Positions 56,356 to 64,000 of a DNA stretch of 64,000 nucleotides are shown here, piece after piece. A program made the position numbers and the translations under genes. A model generated the notes under the pieces. That model was not told where the DNA came from, did not search any database, and saw only the letters and a list, made by a program, of their open reading frames with translations. Source of the DNA: Microbacterium rhizomatis (lineage in GTDB: Bacteria; Actinomycetota; Actinomycetes; Actinomycetales; Microbacteriaceae); assembly GCF_008710745.1 (NCBI RefSeq), contig NZ_VYSA01000003.1:186001-250000 (forward strand), in the 5' to 3' direction. The stretch's first letter is position 1; each line of letters begins with the position of its first letter.

Positions 56356-57203
56356 CCGGAACGACCCCACCCATCACGGTCGCGTTCGGCGCGGCCACCG
56401 ACACGGGACTCCGCCGGCGCGTGAACCAGGACTCCCACCTCGCCGCTTCGCCCCTCTTCTTGGTGGCCGACGGCATGGGCGGCCATCAGGCCGGAGAAGT
56501 CGCCAGCGCCACGGTGATCGACGAGTTCGCGCTCCTCGCCGGGCGATCGAGTCTGCGTATCGACGACGTGCAAGCGGCCCTCGTGCGTGCGCGTCGGCGG
56601 GTGGCGGAGCTGCCGATGGGCGCCGGCGCCGGGGCGGGTACGACGCTCACCGGCGTCGTGATCGCCGATGTCGACGGCGACGGCTACTGGCTCACGATCA
56701 ACCTGGGCGATTCGCGCACCTACCGTCTGAGCGAAGGCGAGTTCGAGCAGATCAGCGTCGACCACTCGGTCGTCCAGGAGCTCATCGACCGGGGCGAGCT
56801 CGATCCCGTCTCGGCCGCGATCGATTCGCGACGCAATGTCATCACGCGGGCGATCGGCGCGGGCAGTGACGGTGAGCCGGACTACTGGCTGCTGCCCGCG
56901 GAGCAGGGCGACCGCATCCTGGTGTGCTCGGACGGACTTTCGGGAGAGGTCGACCGCAGTCGCATCCACGCGATCCTGCGGGACGAGCCCGACCCGCAGG
57001 CCGCCGCCACCCGTCTCGTGCACGAGGCGATGCTGCACGGCGGGCGCGACAACATCACCGCACTGGTCGTCGATGCCGTCGCGGTGAGCGCCCGCACCCG
57101 GTGGTCGTTCGACGACGACACCGCGCCCGGAGCGGCATCCAGCCGTGACGACATCGACAGCGACACGCGCCCGCGCGCAGGTCATACGATCGGAGGTCGA
57201 TGA
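56352..57203 (+). CDS. PP2C-family Ser/Thr protein phosphatase
   Basis: A 283-residue soluble phosphatase. The metal motifs are all there: RVNQDSHLA, FLVADGMGGHQAGEVAS, INLGDSRTYRL, ILVCSDGLSGEVD and GGRDNITALVVDAV. It should reverse the work of the kinase encoded downstream, so the operon carries its own on/off pair. A 40-residue charged tail follows the fold. The start overlaps the RDD-FHA gene by 4 bases and the end overlaps the next gene by 4. Confidence 0.93.
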   Translation: MTGTTPPITVAFGAATDTGLRRRVNQDSHLAASPLFLVADGMGGHQAGEVASATVIDEFALLAGRSSLRIDDVQAALVRARRRVAELPMGAGAGAGTTLTGVVIADVDGDGYWLTINLGDSRTYRLSEGEFEQISVDHSVVQELIDRGELDPVSAAIDSRRNVITRAIGAGSDGEPDYWLLPAEQGDRILVCSDGLSGEVDRSRIHAILRDEPDPQAAATRLVHEAMLHGGRDNITALVVDAVAVSARTRWSFDDDTAPGAASSRDDIDSDTRPRAGHTIGGR

Positions 57204-58501
57204 TGGCGCCCGTCCGCTATTCCCCGGGTGCGATGCACCTGATCGTCACGGATGAGGGCGTCGCCCTGCTCGGCGGCGACCTGCCGGCCGCCCTGGTCAC
57301 TCGAATCTGGACGCACGTGGGCGAAGGCCGCGGTCTCGCCGCCGTGCTGGAGGCGCTCACCGGCGCTTTCGGCACGTCGCTCGCAGCGATTCCGCCGTTC
57401 GCGGTCGCGCTCGCCGAGGGCGGATCCGTACGCCTCGCCGTGCGCGGGGCGCTCACCGCGACCATCGAGACCTCTGCGGGTGGCGAGGCGGTGAGCGGGG
57501 CGGGTGTCACGACGTGGGCCGAGCGGATGTTCGACGGGGTCGTCCGCGTCGGGATCACCGTGGCCAGGGGAATACCGGAACCCCCCGAGCTCCCCGTGCG
57601 CGACGGTGTCGTGCTCGCCTCCCGCGTCGACTGGCTGCTGTACAGCGGTGGGATGGATGCTGCGCCCCCGCCGGCGAACGAGACGACGGGGCTCATCGAG
57701 CCCCCGGTCATGGAGCCCCCGGTCATGGAGCCCCCGGTCATCGAGCAGCCGGCCGAGCCCGGCGATCTCGCGCAGCCGGACCCCGAACAGGCTGCCTCCG
57801 CGGATGCCGCGGACTCTCCCACCCGGGTCATCGATTCGGTCCCCGGCGCGGGCTCGCTCGACACGTGGCTTCCGCCCGAGGCGACGTACGCTCCGACTGT
57901 CGAGTCGGATGCCGTCTCATCGACGACCGGCTACGACCATCTGTGGGGCGAGACGGTGGTGCGCTCGGTCGAGGACGCGGCCGTGCGCCCGGACGATGAA
58001 GCCGAAGCCGAGGCGCCGGTCGTCGAGCCTGTTCCCGACGGCGCCTCCGAGACCTTCGGCGACCACGACGGCGAGACGATCTCGGTCGCGCAGGCGCGCG
58101 CGCTGCGCGCGGCGGATCCTGATTCCGCGCCGCCCCCGCTCGCACCACCGCGCCCGCCGGCGTTCGGACGCATCCGGCTCTCGACCGGTCAGACGCTCCT
58201 TCTGGACCGCACCGTCGTGATCGGGCGGCGCCCGCGGTCCACCCGCGTCACCGGCACCGATCTGCCGCATCTCGTGGCCGTCGACAGCCCGCAGCAGGAC
58301 ATCTCGCGCAGCCACCTCGAGCTGCGGGCCGAAGGCGACAGCATCCTGGCCACCGATCTGCACACGACCAACGGCAGCACGCTCCTTCGTGCCGGCGCCG
58401 AACCCGTGCGGCTGCACCCGGGTGAGCCGACCGTCGTCGTGCCGGGCGATGTCATCGACCTCGGCGACGACATCACGGTCTCCATCGAGGACGCCCCGTG
58501 A
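57200..58501 (+). CDS. FHA domain protein with novel N-terminal domain
   Basis: A 433-residue soluble protein. The first 150 residues (RYSPGAMHLIVTDEGVALLGGDLPAALVTRIW...) are a small alpha/beta domain I do not recognise; it occurs beside such FHA proteins. An acidic Pro-rich middle contains three PPVME repeats coded by a 15-base tandem repeat at about 57701-57746. The FHA domain (about 325-433) has TVVIGRRPRSTRV, DISRSHLELRAEGD and DLHTTNGSTLL. It likely docks on phosphorylated partners from the same operon. Confidence 0.85.
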   Translation: MMAPVRYSPGAMHLIVTDEGVALLGGDLPAALVTRIWTHVGEGRGLAAVLEALTGAFGTSLAAIPPFAVALAEGGSVRLAVRGALTATIETSAGGEAVSGAGVTTWAERMFDGVVRVGITVARGIPEPPELPVRDGVVLASRVDWLLYSGGMDAAPPPANETTGLIEPPVMEPPVMEPPVIEQPAEPGDLAQPDPEQAASADAADSPTRVIDSVPGAGSLDTWLPPEATYAPTVESDAVSSTTGYDHLWGETVVRSVEDAAVRPDDEAEAEAPVVEPVPDGASETFGDHDGETISVAQARALRAADPDSAPPPLAPPRPPAFGRIRLSTGQTLLLDRTVVIGRRPRSTRVTGTDLPHLVAVDSPQQDISRSHLELRAEGDSILATDLHTTNGSTLLRAGAEPVRLHPGEPTVVVPGDVIDLGDDITVSIEDAP

Positions 58502-60141
58502 GTCCGAAGCGCGCCCCCATGGCGCCGCCCGATCTGCAGGGCTTCACGTACGTGGATGTCCTCGGTTCGGGCGGCTTCGCCGACGTATACCTGTACGAGC
58601 AGCATCTGCCCAAGCGCCGCGTCGCGGTGAAGGTGTTGCTCACCGAGCGCATGTCGACCGGCTCTGTGGCCGAGTTCACCGCCGAGGCCAACGTCATGGC
58701 GATGCTCTCGACCCACCCGGCGATCGTGACGATCTACCAGGCCGGGGTCGCCCGCGACGGTCGCCCCTACCTCGTGATGGAGTACTGCCCCAAGCCGAAC
58801 CTGCAGGTGCGGTATCGCCGCGAGCCCTTCGCGGTCGCCGAGACCCTCCGTGTCGGCATCCAGGTCGCCGCCGCGGTCGAGACCGCGCACCGCGCCGGCG
58901 TGCTCCATCGCGACATCAAGCCCGCCAATATTCTGGTGACGGAATACAACCGTCCCGCCCTGACCGACTTCGGGATCGCGTCGACGACGGCGGCCGCTGC
59001 GGAGTCGGCCGGGCTCAGCATCCCGTGGTCTCCGCCCGAGTCGTTCGCCGACGTCCCGCAGAGCGGGCCGCGTTCGGACGTGTATGCGCTCGGCGCCACG
59101 GTCTACACGCTGCTCGCCGGTCGGTCGCCGTTCGAGGTTCCCGACCAGCGCAATACGGGGGCCGACCTCATCCAGCGGATCGAGACCTCGCCGCTCCCGC
59201 CGCTCCAGAGAGCGGATGCTCCACTGTCGCTCCAGCGCGCGCTGGAGCGGGCGATGGCCAAGGCGCCCGCCGACCGCTACGACACCGCCCTCGCCTTCGC
59301 CCGGGCACTGCAGAAGGTGCAGATCGAGCTGTCGCACTCCGTCACGCCGATCGACATCCTGGACGACGGCCTCCCCGACGACGTCGAGGCGGACGACGAC
59401 GACGGGCTCACGCGCGTGCGCGGCGTGGTGAGCATCAGCCCCGAGACGTCGCCGGCCGCCGGTCGCACGCGACAGCCCACGGACCCGATCACCGTTGTCC
59501 CGCGGGCCGATGTCACCACCTCCACGCCGGCGACGTCCGCGACGATCGGCGCCGCGCCGCTGGACACCGTCCGGCGCGATACGGTGCCGCCCCCGCCGCC
59601 GGTCCTGCCCACCGTCGACTTCCTCGCGCCGTCGACCGGACTCGGCGAGACGATCGCCCGCCCGGTCTCGGTCGCCGCCGAGCCGGCCGAGGCGTCCTCC
59701 GATCTGCCGCCCGCTCCGCCCCGCTCGCGCCGCGGACTCCTGTGGTCCCTGGCGGCAGGCGCGTTCCTCGTGATCGTCGCGGCGATCATCGTGTTCTCTC
59801 TGCCGGGCGTCCTGGCCGGTCCCGCCCCGGCCCAGCCCTCGTCGCCCGCGACCTCCGACCCGCAGAACCCGATCGACACGCTCGTCGCACCCGCGACCGG
59901 CATCACCGGTGCGGTGGACGCGAGCGGCGTGCTGTTCACGTGGAGCAACCCGTCGCCGCAGGAGGGCGACTACTACCTGTGGGGTGTCGTTCCCCGCGAT
60001 GGGTCGGCGCCCGAACTCGACAAGGTGGATCAGCCGAGCGTCACGACGGCCGCCGATGCGTCAGGGACCACGTGCATCGAGGTCACCGTCGTCCGGGCCA
60101 ACGGCCGCCCCTCCGAGCCGGCGCGGGGGTGCACGCCGTGA
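58498..60141 (+). CDS. Ser/Thr protein kinase with membrane helix and small outside domain
   Basis: A 547-residue PknB-like kinase. The glycine loop LGSGGFADVYLYE, Lys45 (VAVKVLL), the HRD loop with Asp139 (LHRDIKPANILV) and DFG Asp157 are intact. After an acidic Thr-rich juxtamembrane stretch (about 290-400), one helix (about 408-430, LLWSLAAGAFLVIVAAIIVFSL) crosses the membrane. The outside 100 residues (TLVAPATGITGAVDASGVLFTWSNPSPQEGDYYLWGV) look like a fibronectin type III-like fold with two Cys. No PASTA repeats are present, so it senses something other than muropeptides (inference). GTG overlaps the FHA gene by 4 bases. Confidence 0.92.
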   Translation: MSPKRAPMAPPDLQGFTYVDVLGSGGFADVYLYEQHLPKRRVAVKVLLTERMSTGSVAEFTAEANVMAMLSTHPAIVTIYQAGVARDGRPYLVMEYCPKPNLQVRYRREPFAVAETLRVGIQVAAAVETAHRAGVLHRDIKPANILVTEYNRPALTDFGIASTTAAAAESAGLSIPWSPPESFADVPQSGPRSDVYALGATVYTLLAGRSPFEVPDQRNTGADLIQRIETSPLPPLQRADAPLSLQRALERAMAKAPADRYDTALAFARALQKVQIELSHSVTPIDILDDGLPDDVEADDDDGLTRVRGVVSISPETSPAAGRTRQPTDPITVVPRADVTTSTPATSATIGAAPLDTVRRDTVPPPPPVLPTVDFLAPSTGLGETIARPVSVAAEPAEASSDLPPAPPRSRRGLLWSLAAGAFLVIVAAIIVFSLPGVLAGPAPAQPSSPATSDPQNPIDTLVAPATGITGAVDASGVLFTWSNPSPQEGDYYLWGVVPRDGSAPELDKVDQPSVTTAADASGTTCIEVTVVRANGRPSEPARGCTP

Positions 60142-60917
60142 GCGACAGCATCCGCTCCGATGGCATGCGTTCCGGAGGCATGCGCTCCCAGGGCATCGTC
60201 GTCGAGTTCGCCGGCGAAGAGTTCGCCGTTGCGCCGGGGTCTTCCTTCACCGTCGGTCGCGAGGGCGATCTGTCGATCGACGACAACCTCTTCCTCCACC
60301 GCCACTTCCTGACCTTCGAGCACGTCGAGGGGCTGTGGCTGCTCTCGAACGTCGGCAGCCGGCTCGCCGCGACGGTCACCGATTCGGGCAGCCGCGTGCA
60401 GGCGTGGCTGGCACCGGGCGCGCGCCTGCCGATCGTCTTCGAGACCACGACGGTGATCTTCAGCGCCGGCCCGACGACGTACGAGCTGACGGTGCACGCC
60501 GATCAGCCCACGTTCCACGAGACGCCGCGCTTCGACGACGCCGACGGGCTCAGCACGATCGGCGACGTGCCGCTCACGGTCAGCCAGCGCCTCATGATCC
60601 TCGCGCTCGCCGAACCCGTGCTGCGCCGCGAGGGCGCGGGTATGAGCGACCTGCCGACCTCCGCCCAGGCGGCTGCCCGCCTTGGCTGGACGCTCACGCG
60701 TTTCAACAGGAAGCTCGACAATGTCTGCGACAAGCTCGACCGCATCGGCGTGCCCGGCATGCGCGGCGGAGCACGGTCGTATGCGACCAACCGGCGCGTG
60801 CGGCTCGTCGAGCACGCCGTCGCGGCGCGGCTCGTGACGCGCGACGATCTGTCGATGCTCGACGATCAACCCGACGATCCGAACGACGGCGAGAGCGCCG
60901 CGGAGGACAACGCGTGA
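60138..60917 (+). CDS. FHA domain fused to a winged-helix-like C-terminus
   Basis: A 259-residue soluble protein. The FHA-like domain (about 15-110) has SFTVGREGDLSIDDNLFLHRHFLTFEHVEGLWLLSNVGS; the usual Ser-Arg-x-His is replaced by HRHF. Residues 150-240 carry an HTH-like unit (LPTSAQAAARLGWTLTRFNRKLDNVCDKLDRIGV) resembling winged-helix DNA-binding folds. This could link kinase activity to gene control, or the HTH-like part may be a protein-binding fold. The GTG start overlaps the kinase stop, and the end overlaps the ATPase gene. Confidence 0.82.
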   Translation: MSDSIRSDGMRSGGMRSQGIVVEFAGEEFAVAPGSSFTVGREGDLSIDDNLFLHRHFLTFEHVEGLWLLSNVGSRLAATVTDSGSRVQAWLAPGARLPIVFETTTVIFSAGPTTYELTVHADQPTFHETPRFDDADGLSTIGDVPLTVSQRLMILALAEPVLRREGAGMSDLPTSAQAAARLGWTLTRFNRKLDNVCDKLDRIGVPGMRGGARSYATNRRVRLVEHAVAARLVTRDDLSMLDDQPDDPNDGESAAEDNA

Positions 60918-63900
60918 AGCTCAAGTTCACCCTGCAGCGCCCGGCCGGACCCATCGATCTCGAGGTCACCGCAGACGGCACGTCGACCGTCGGCGACATC
61001 GCCCGCACGCTCGCCGTCTCGGATCCGTCGGCCGACAGGGTGGGCGACCCCGTCGAGCCCGATCGCCTCACGATCGTCGCCCACGAGAGCGGCGGCCCTC
61101 GCGTGCTCGACCCCGCGCGCGCGGTGGGCGAATCCGGCATCCGTTCCGGGACGACGCTGCAGCTCAGCGCCGCCCCGGACGACGCAGGCGATGACGCACC
61201 CGCCGCGGTGCTGCGCATCCTGAGCGGTCCGCACAGCGGCACCCAGCGTCCGCTCCGGTCCGGATCGAACGTCGTCGGCCGCGACCCCGGCGTCGACGTC
61301 GTGCTCGATGACCCCCTCGTCTCCAAACGTCACGCTCGCATCAACGTCGACGCGGGGGTCGAGATCATCGACCTCAACTCCGCGAACGGCCTCATGATGG
61401 GCGGCGAGCAGATCGCCCGGTCTGCCCTCGGCCCCGCCGACGTCGTCCTGCTCGGCGGCACCGAGGTCTCGATCGTGCCGCTCAGCCGCCCCGGCACCGC
61501 GCATGTCGCGAGCTCCACCGTCGACGTGGTGCGTTCGCCCCGCGTCGTGCCGCGGTACCCGCGCCAGAAGTTCGTCGCTCCGAAGGCTCCGAAGCAACCG
61601 GCGCTGAACCGGCTGCCGATCGTGGCCCTCATCGCCCCGCTCATCATGGGCGCGGTGCTGTTCGCGTTCACGCAGCAGATCCTCGCGGTGATCTTCATCG
61701 GCCTGAGCCCGCTCATCATGATCGGCGCCTACATCGACAATCGCCTGACCGCGAAGGCCGAGCACAAGAAGGCCGTCCAGCAGTTCGACGCCAACATGCA
61801 GAACTTCGACGCGCGAATGGTCCGCGAGCACGAGGCCGAGCGCGCCGCGCGATCGGCCGAGGTGCCCGCCCTGGCCGACGCTCTCGCGTCGCTGTCGTCG
61901 TGGGGCGACCTGACGTGGACGCATCGGCCCGAGCATCCGTTCTTCCTCACCGCGCGACTGGGCACCGGCCGTCTGCCTTCGCGCGCCGAGATCGAGCTGA
62001 ACGGCACCGACGAGACGCTGCCCGAATACTCCGACCGCCTCTTCGACCTGCGCGACCGCTTCGCGGGCATCGACGACGTGCCCGTGATCGCCGACCTCCG
62101 TGAAGCCGGCAGCGTCGGGATCGCGGGGGCGAGAGGGCAGGCGGATGCCGCGGCCCGCGCCATGCTGATGCAGCTCGTGACCACGCATTCGCCCGCCGAG
62201 CTCGTGGTCGCCGCGTTCACCTCGCCCGCATCGCGGCCCGCATGGTCGTGGCTCGAGTGGCTGCCGCACGCGAGCTCGCCGCACACGCCGCTGGAAGGCT
62301 CGCACCTCGCGGCCAACCCCGGCACGGGCGCCGCGCTGCTCTCACGGCTGGAGGGCCTCGTCGAGTCGCGCCAGGCCGAGCGCGAGGGCAACGTCACGGA
62401 CGGCGGCCCCCGCGGACCGATCGAGACGAACGCCGAGGCCGCCCCCGCGCCCGCGCGCACGCCCGTCGTGATCGTGCTCGTCGAAGACGACGCCACCGTC
62501 GATCGGGCACGGCTCACGCGCCTCGCCGAGCGCGGGCCCGACGTGAGTGTGCATCTGGTCTGGGTGGCCCCGTCGCAGGGCGCGATCCCCGCCGCGTGCC
62601 GCACGTTCCTGCTCGTCGACGGCGTCGCCGAGGGCACGGCCGCAGGCATCGTCCGCCGCGGGCTCGTCACCACGCCCGTGCGCGTCGAGCTTCTCGACGA
62701 GGGCTCGGCGACCGCCTGGGCACGCGTGCTGTCGCCGACGGTGGATGCCGGAGCCCCCGTCGAAGATGAGTCCGACCTTCCCCGCAGCGTCTCCTATGTC
62801 GACCTCTCGGGCACCGACCTCGGCGCCGACCCGGGGGTCATCGTCGACCGCTGGCACGAGAACGACTCGATCACACCTCGCGACGGACGCGCCCCGCGGC
62901 GGCGCGCGCGGGAGGGCAACCTCCGCGCCCTCGTCGGGTATGCCGGCTCAGGCTCGTTCCACCTCGATCTGCGCGCGCAGGGGCCGCACGCGCTCGTGGG
63001 CGGCACGACCGGCGCGGGCAAGTCCGAGTTCCTGCAGTCGTGGGTGCTGGGAATGGCCTCGGCGCACAGCCCCGACCGGGTGACGTTCCTGTTCGTCGAC
63101 TACAAGGGCGGCTCGGCGTTCGCGGACTGCGTCGACCTGCCGCACACCGTCGGCCTCGTCACCGACCTCTCGCCGCACCTCGTGCGCCGTGCGCTCACGT
63201 CGCTCCGCGCCGAGCTGCGCTACCGCGAGCATCTGCTCAACCGCAAGAAGGCGAAAGACCTCGTCTCGCTCGAGCGCACGGGCGATCCCGAGACGCCGCC
63301 GAGCCTCATCATCGTGGTCGACGAGTTCGCCGCGCTCGTGCAGGAGGTGCCCGAGTTCGTGGACGGAGTGGTCGACGTCGCGCAGCGCGGCCGCTCGCTC
63401 GGGCTGCACCTCATCCTCGCGACGCAGCGCCCCGCCGGCGTGATCAAAGACAACCTGCGCGCCAACACGAACCTCCGCGTCGCCCTCCGCATGGCCGACG
63501 CCGAGGATTCCAGCGACATCCTCGGCGACCAGATGGCCGCCCACTTCGACCCGTCGATCCCCGGCCGCGGAGCCGCCAAGACCGGCCCGGGGCGGATCGT
63601 CCCGTTCCAGACCGGCTACGTCGGCGGCTGGTCGAGCGGTGAGAAGCCGCGTCCGCAGATCGACATCCACGAGCTCGATTTCGGCGCCCGGGCCACGTGG
63701 GAGCTGCCCGACGAAGCGATCGTCGAGGTCGCCGACCCCGGCCCCACCGACATCGCGCGCATCGTCCGCTCGGTGCGGTCCGCCGCATCCGAACTCTCGA
63801 TCCCGGCCCCCCGCCGCCCGTGGCTCGACGAGCTGGCCGTCACGTACGACCTCGCCAGGCTGCCCAGCCCTCGTACCGATGAACGGCTGCTGCTCGGCGT

Positions 63901-64000
63901 GCTGGACGACCCCACCACCCAGTCGCAGCCGACCGCGTTCTACGAGCCGGATCGCGACGGCAACATCGCTCTGTTCGGCACCGGCGGCTCGGGCAAGAGC
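60914..64000 (+). CDS. FtsK/SpoIIIE-type secretion ATPase, EssC-like, truncated at the window end
   Basis: At least 1029 residues of a type VII-like secretion motor. The N-terminus (KLKFTLQRPAGPIDLEVTADG to GIRSGTTLQLSA, about 1-85) looks ubiquitin-like, as in YukD/EccD. An FHA domain (about 95-190: NVVGRDPGVDVVLDDPLVSKRHARI) follows, then two helices (about 233-274). The first ATPase has GGTTGAGKSE (Lys703), VVDEFAALVQEVPEF and LATQRPAGVIKDNLRANTNLRVALR. A second P-loop GTGGSGKS is cut by the window edge. EssC of Firmicutes has FHA-TM-TM-tandem ATPases, while mycobacterial EccC has no FHA. The GTG start overlaps the FHA-HTH gene by 4 bases. Confidence 0.9.
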   Translation, partial: MKLKFTLQRPAGPIDLEVTADGTSTVGDIARTLAVSDPSADRVGDPVEPDRLTIVAHESGGPRVLDPARAVGESGIRSGTTLQLSAAPDDAGDDAPAAVLRILSGPHSGTQRPLRSGSNVVGRDPGVDVVLDDPLVSKRHARINVDAGVEIIDLNSANGLMMGGEQIARSALGPADVVLLGGTEVSIVPLSRPGTAHVASSTVDVVRSPRVVPRYPRQKFVAPKAPKQPALNRLPIVALIAPLIMGAVLFAFTQQILAVIFIGLSPLIMIGAYIDNRLTAKAEHKKAVQQFDANMQNFDARMVREHEAERAARSAEVPALADALASLSSWGDLTWTHRPEHPFFLTARLGTGRLPSRAEIELNGTDETLPEYSDRLFDLRDRFAGIDDVPVIADLREAGSVGIAGARGQADAAARAMLMQLVTTHSPAELVVAAFTSPASRPAWSWLEWLPHASSPHTPLEGSHLAANPGTGAALLSRLEGLVESRQAEREGNVTDGGPRGPIETNAEAAPAPARTPVVIVLVEDDATVDRARLTRLAERGPDVSVHLVWVAPSQGAIPAACRTFLLVDGVAEGTAAGIVRRGLVTTPVRVELLDEGSATAWARVLSPTVDAGAPVEDESDLPRSVSYVDLSGTDLGADPGVIVDRWHENDSITPRDGRAPRRRAREGNLRALVGYAGSGSFHLDLRAQGPHALVGGTTGAGKSEFLQSWVLGMASAHSPDRVTFLFVDYKGGSAFADCVDLPHTVGLVTDLSPHLVRRALTSLRAELRYREHLLNRKKAKDLVSLERTGDPETPPSLIIVVDEFAALVQEVPEFVDGVVDVAQRGRSLGLHLILATQRPAGVIKDNLRANTNLRVALRMADAEDSSDILGDQMAAHFDPSIPGRGAAKTGPGRIVPFQTGYVGGWSSGEKPRPQIDIHELDFGARATWELPDEAIVEVADPGPTDIARIVRSVRSAASELSIPAPRRPWLDELAVTYDLARLPSPRTDERLLLGVLDDPTTQSQPTAFYEPDRDGNIALFGTGGSGKS

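Overview
The window is very GC-rich. It carries many GTG starts, start/stop overlaps and actinobacterial marker families (DUF3073, PadR with a DUF4097 protein, Rv2578c-type radical SAM, a DUF3516 helicase). This points to an actinobacterium of the order Micrococcales, most likely the family Microbacteriaceae and a Microbacterium-like organism. The genus is an inference from gene content. No rRNA, tRNA, CRISPR array, prophage or insertion sequence was recognised.

Layout. Positions 1-2185 hold the end of the purine genes purM and purF. Positions 2198-17665 are a mixed housekeeping and accessory stretch: a flavin monooxygenase, a DUF2071 protein, a LysR-type HTH-only protein, an MFS exporter, DUF3073, a universal stress protein, a PadR/DUF4097 stress operon with a clear palindromic operator, a TipA-like MerR regulator with its own stretched promoter, a Rho-N/topoisomerase IB pair, twin crcB genes and an RND transporter. 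Positions 18009-20570 hold a DEAD-box RNA helicase with a hairpin-rich leader and a long Arg/Ser/Asp repeat domain. Positions 20967-30195 hold an Rv2578c-type radical SAM protein, an M15 peptidase, an acyl-CoA dehydrogenase, a ykoE-ykoD-ykoC-like ECF transporter and a pirin/GNAT pair. Positions 30307-44216 hold helicases (DUF3516 type, RecQ), a shrunken ADP-dependent sugar kinase next to manA, a GH3 hydrolase, an acyl-CoA oxidase-like protein, a 3-methyladenine glycosylase and a UvrA-like ATPase.

The most striking region is 44477 to the window end. A 2023-residue Ig-like/Fn3 membrane-anchored protein is followed by MoxR, DUF58, a transglutaminase-fold membrane protein, an RDD-FHA protein, a PP2C phosphatase, an FHA protein, a Ser/Thr kinase, an FHA-HTH protein and a truncated FtsK/SpoIIIE ATPase. 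From moxR onward the genes overlap by 1-8 bases, so they are probably one operon. The ATPase has a ubiquitin-like plus FHA N-terminus, two membrane helices and tandem P-loop domains, which is the EssC-type plan of type VII secretion. A phospho-regulated type VII-like secretion or envelope-assembly system is the best reading; its substrates would lie beyond the window.

The intergenic regions carry several families of 70-90 bp inverted-repeat elements. One family has nearly invariant arms (GTGCACAACGCAGGAT) and unrelated loops, with three copies here. At least nine genes have a TANNNT-like -10 box 6-7 bases before the start codon, which suggests leaderless transcription. One of these -10 boxes is also the stop codon of the gene upstream.
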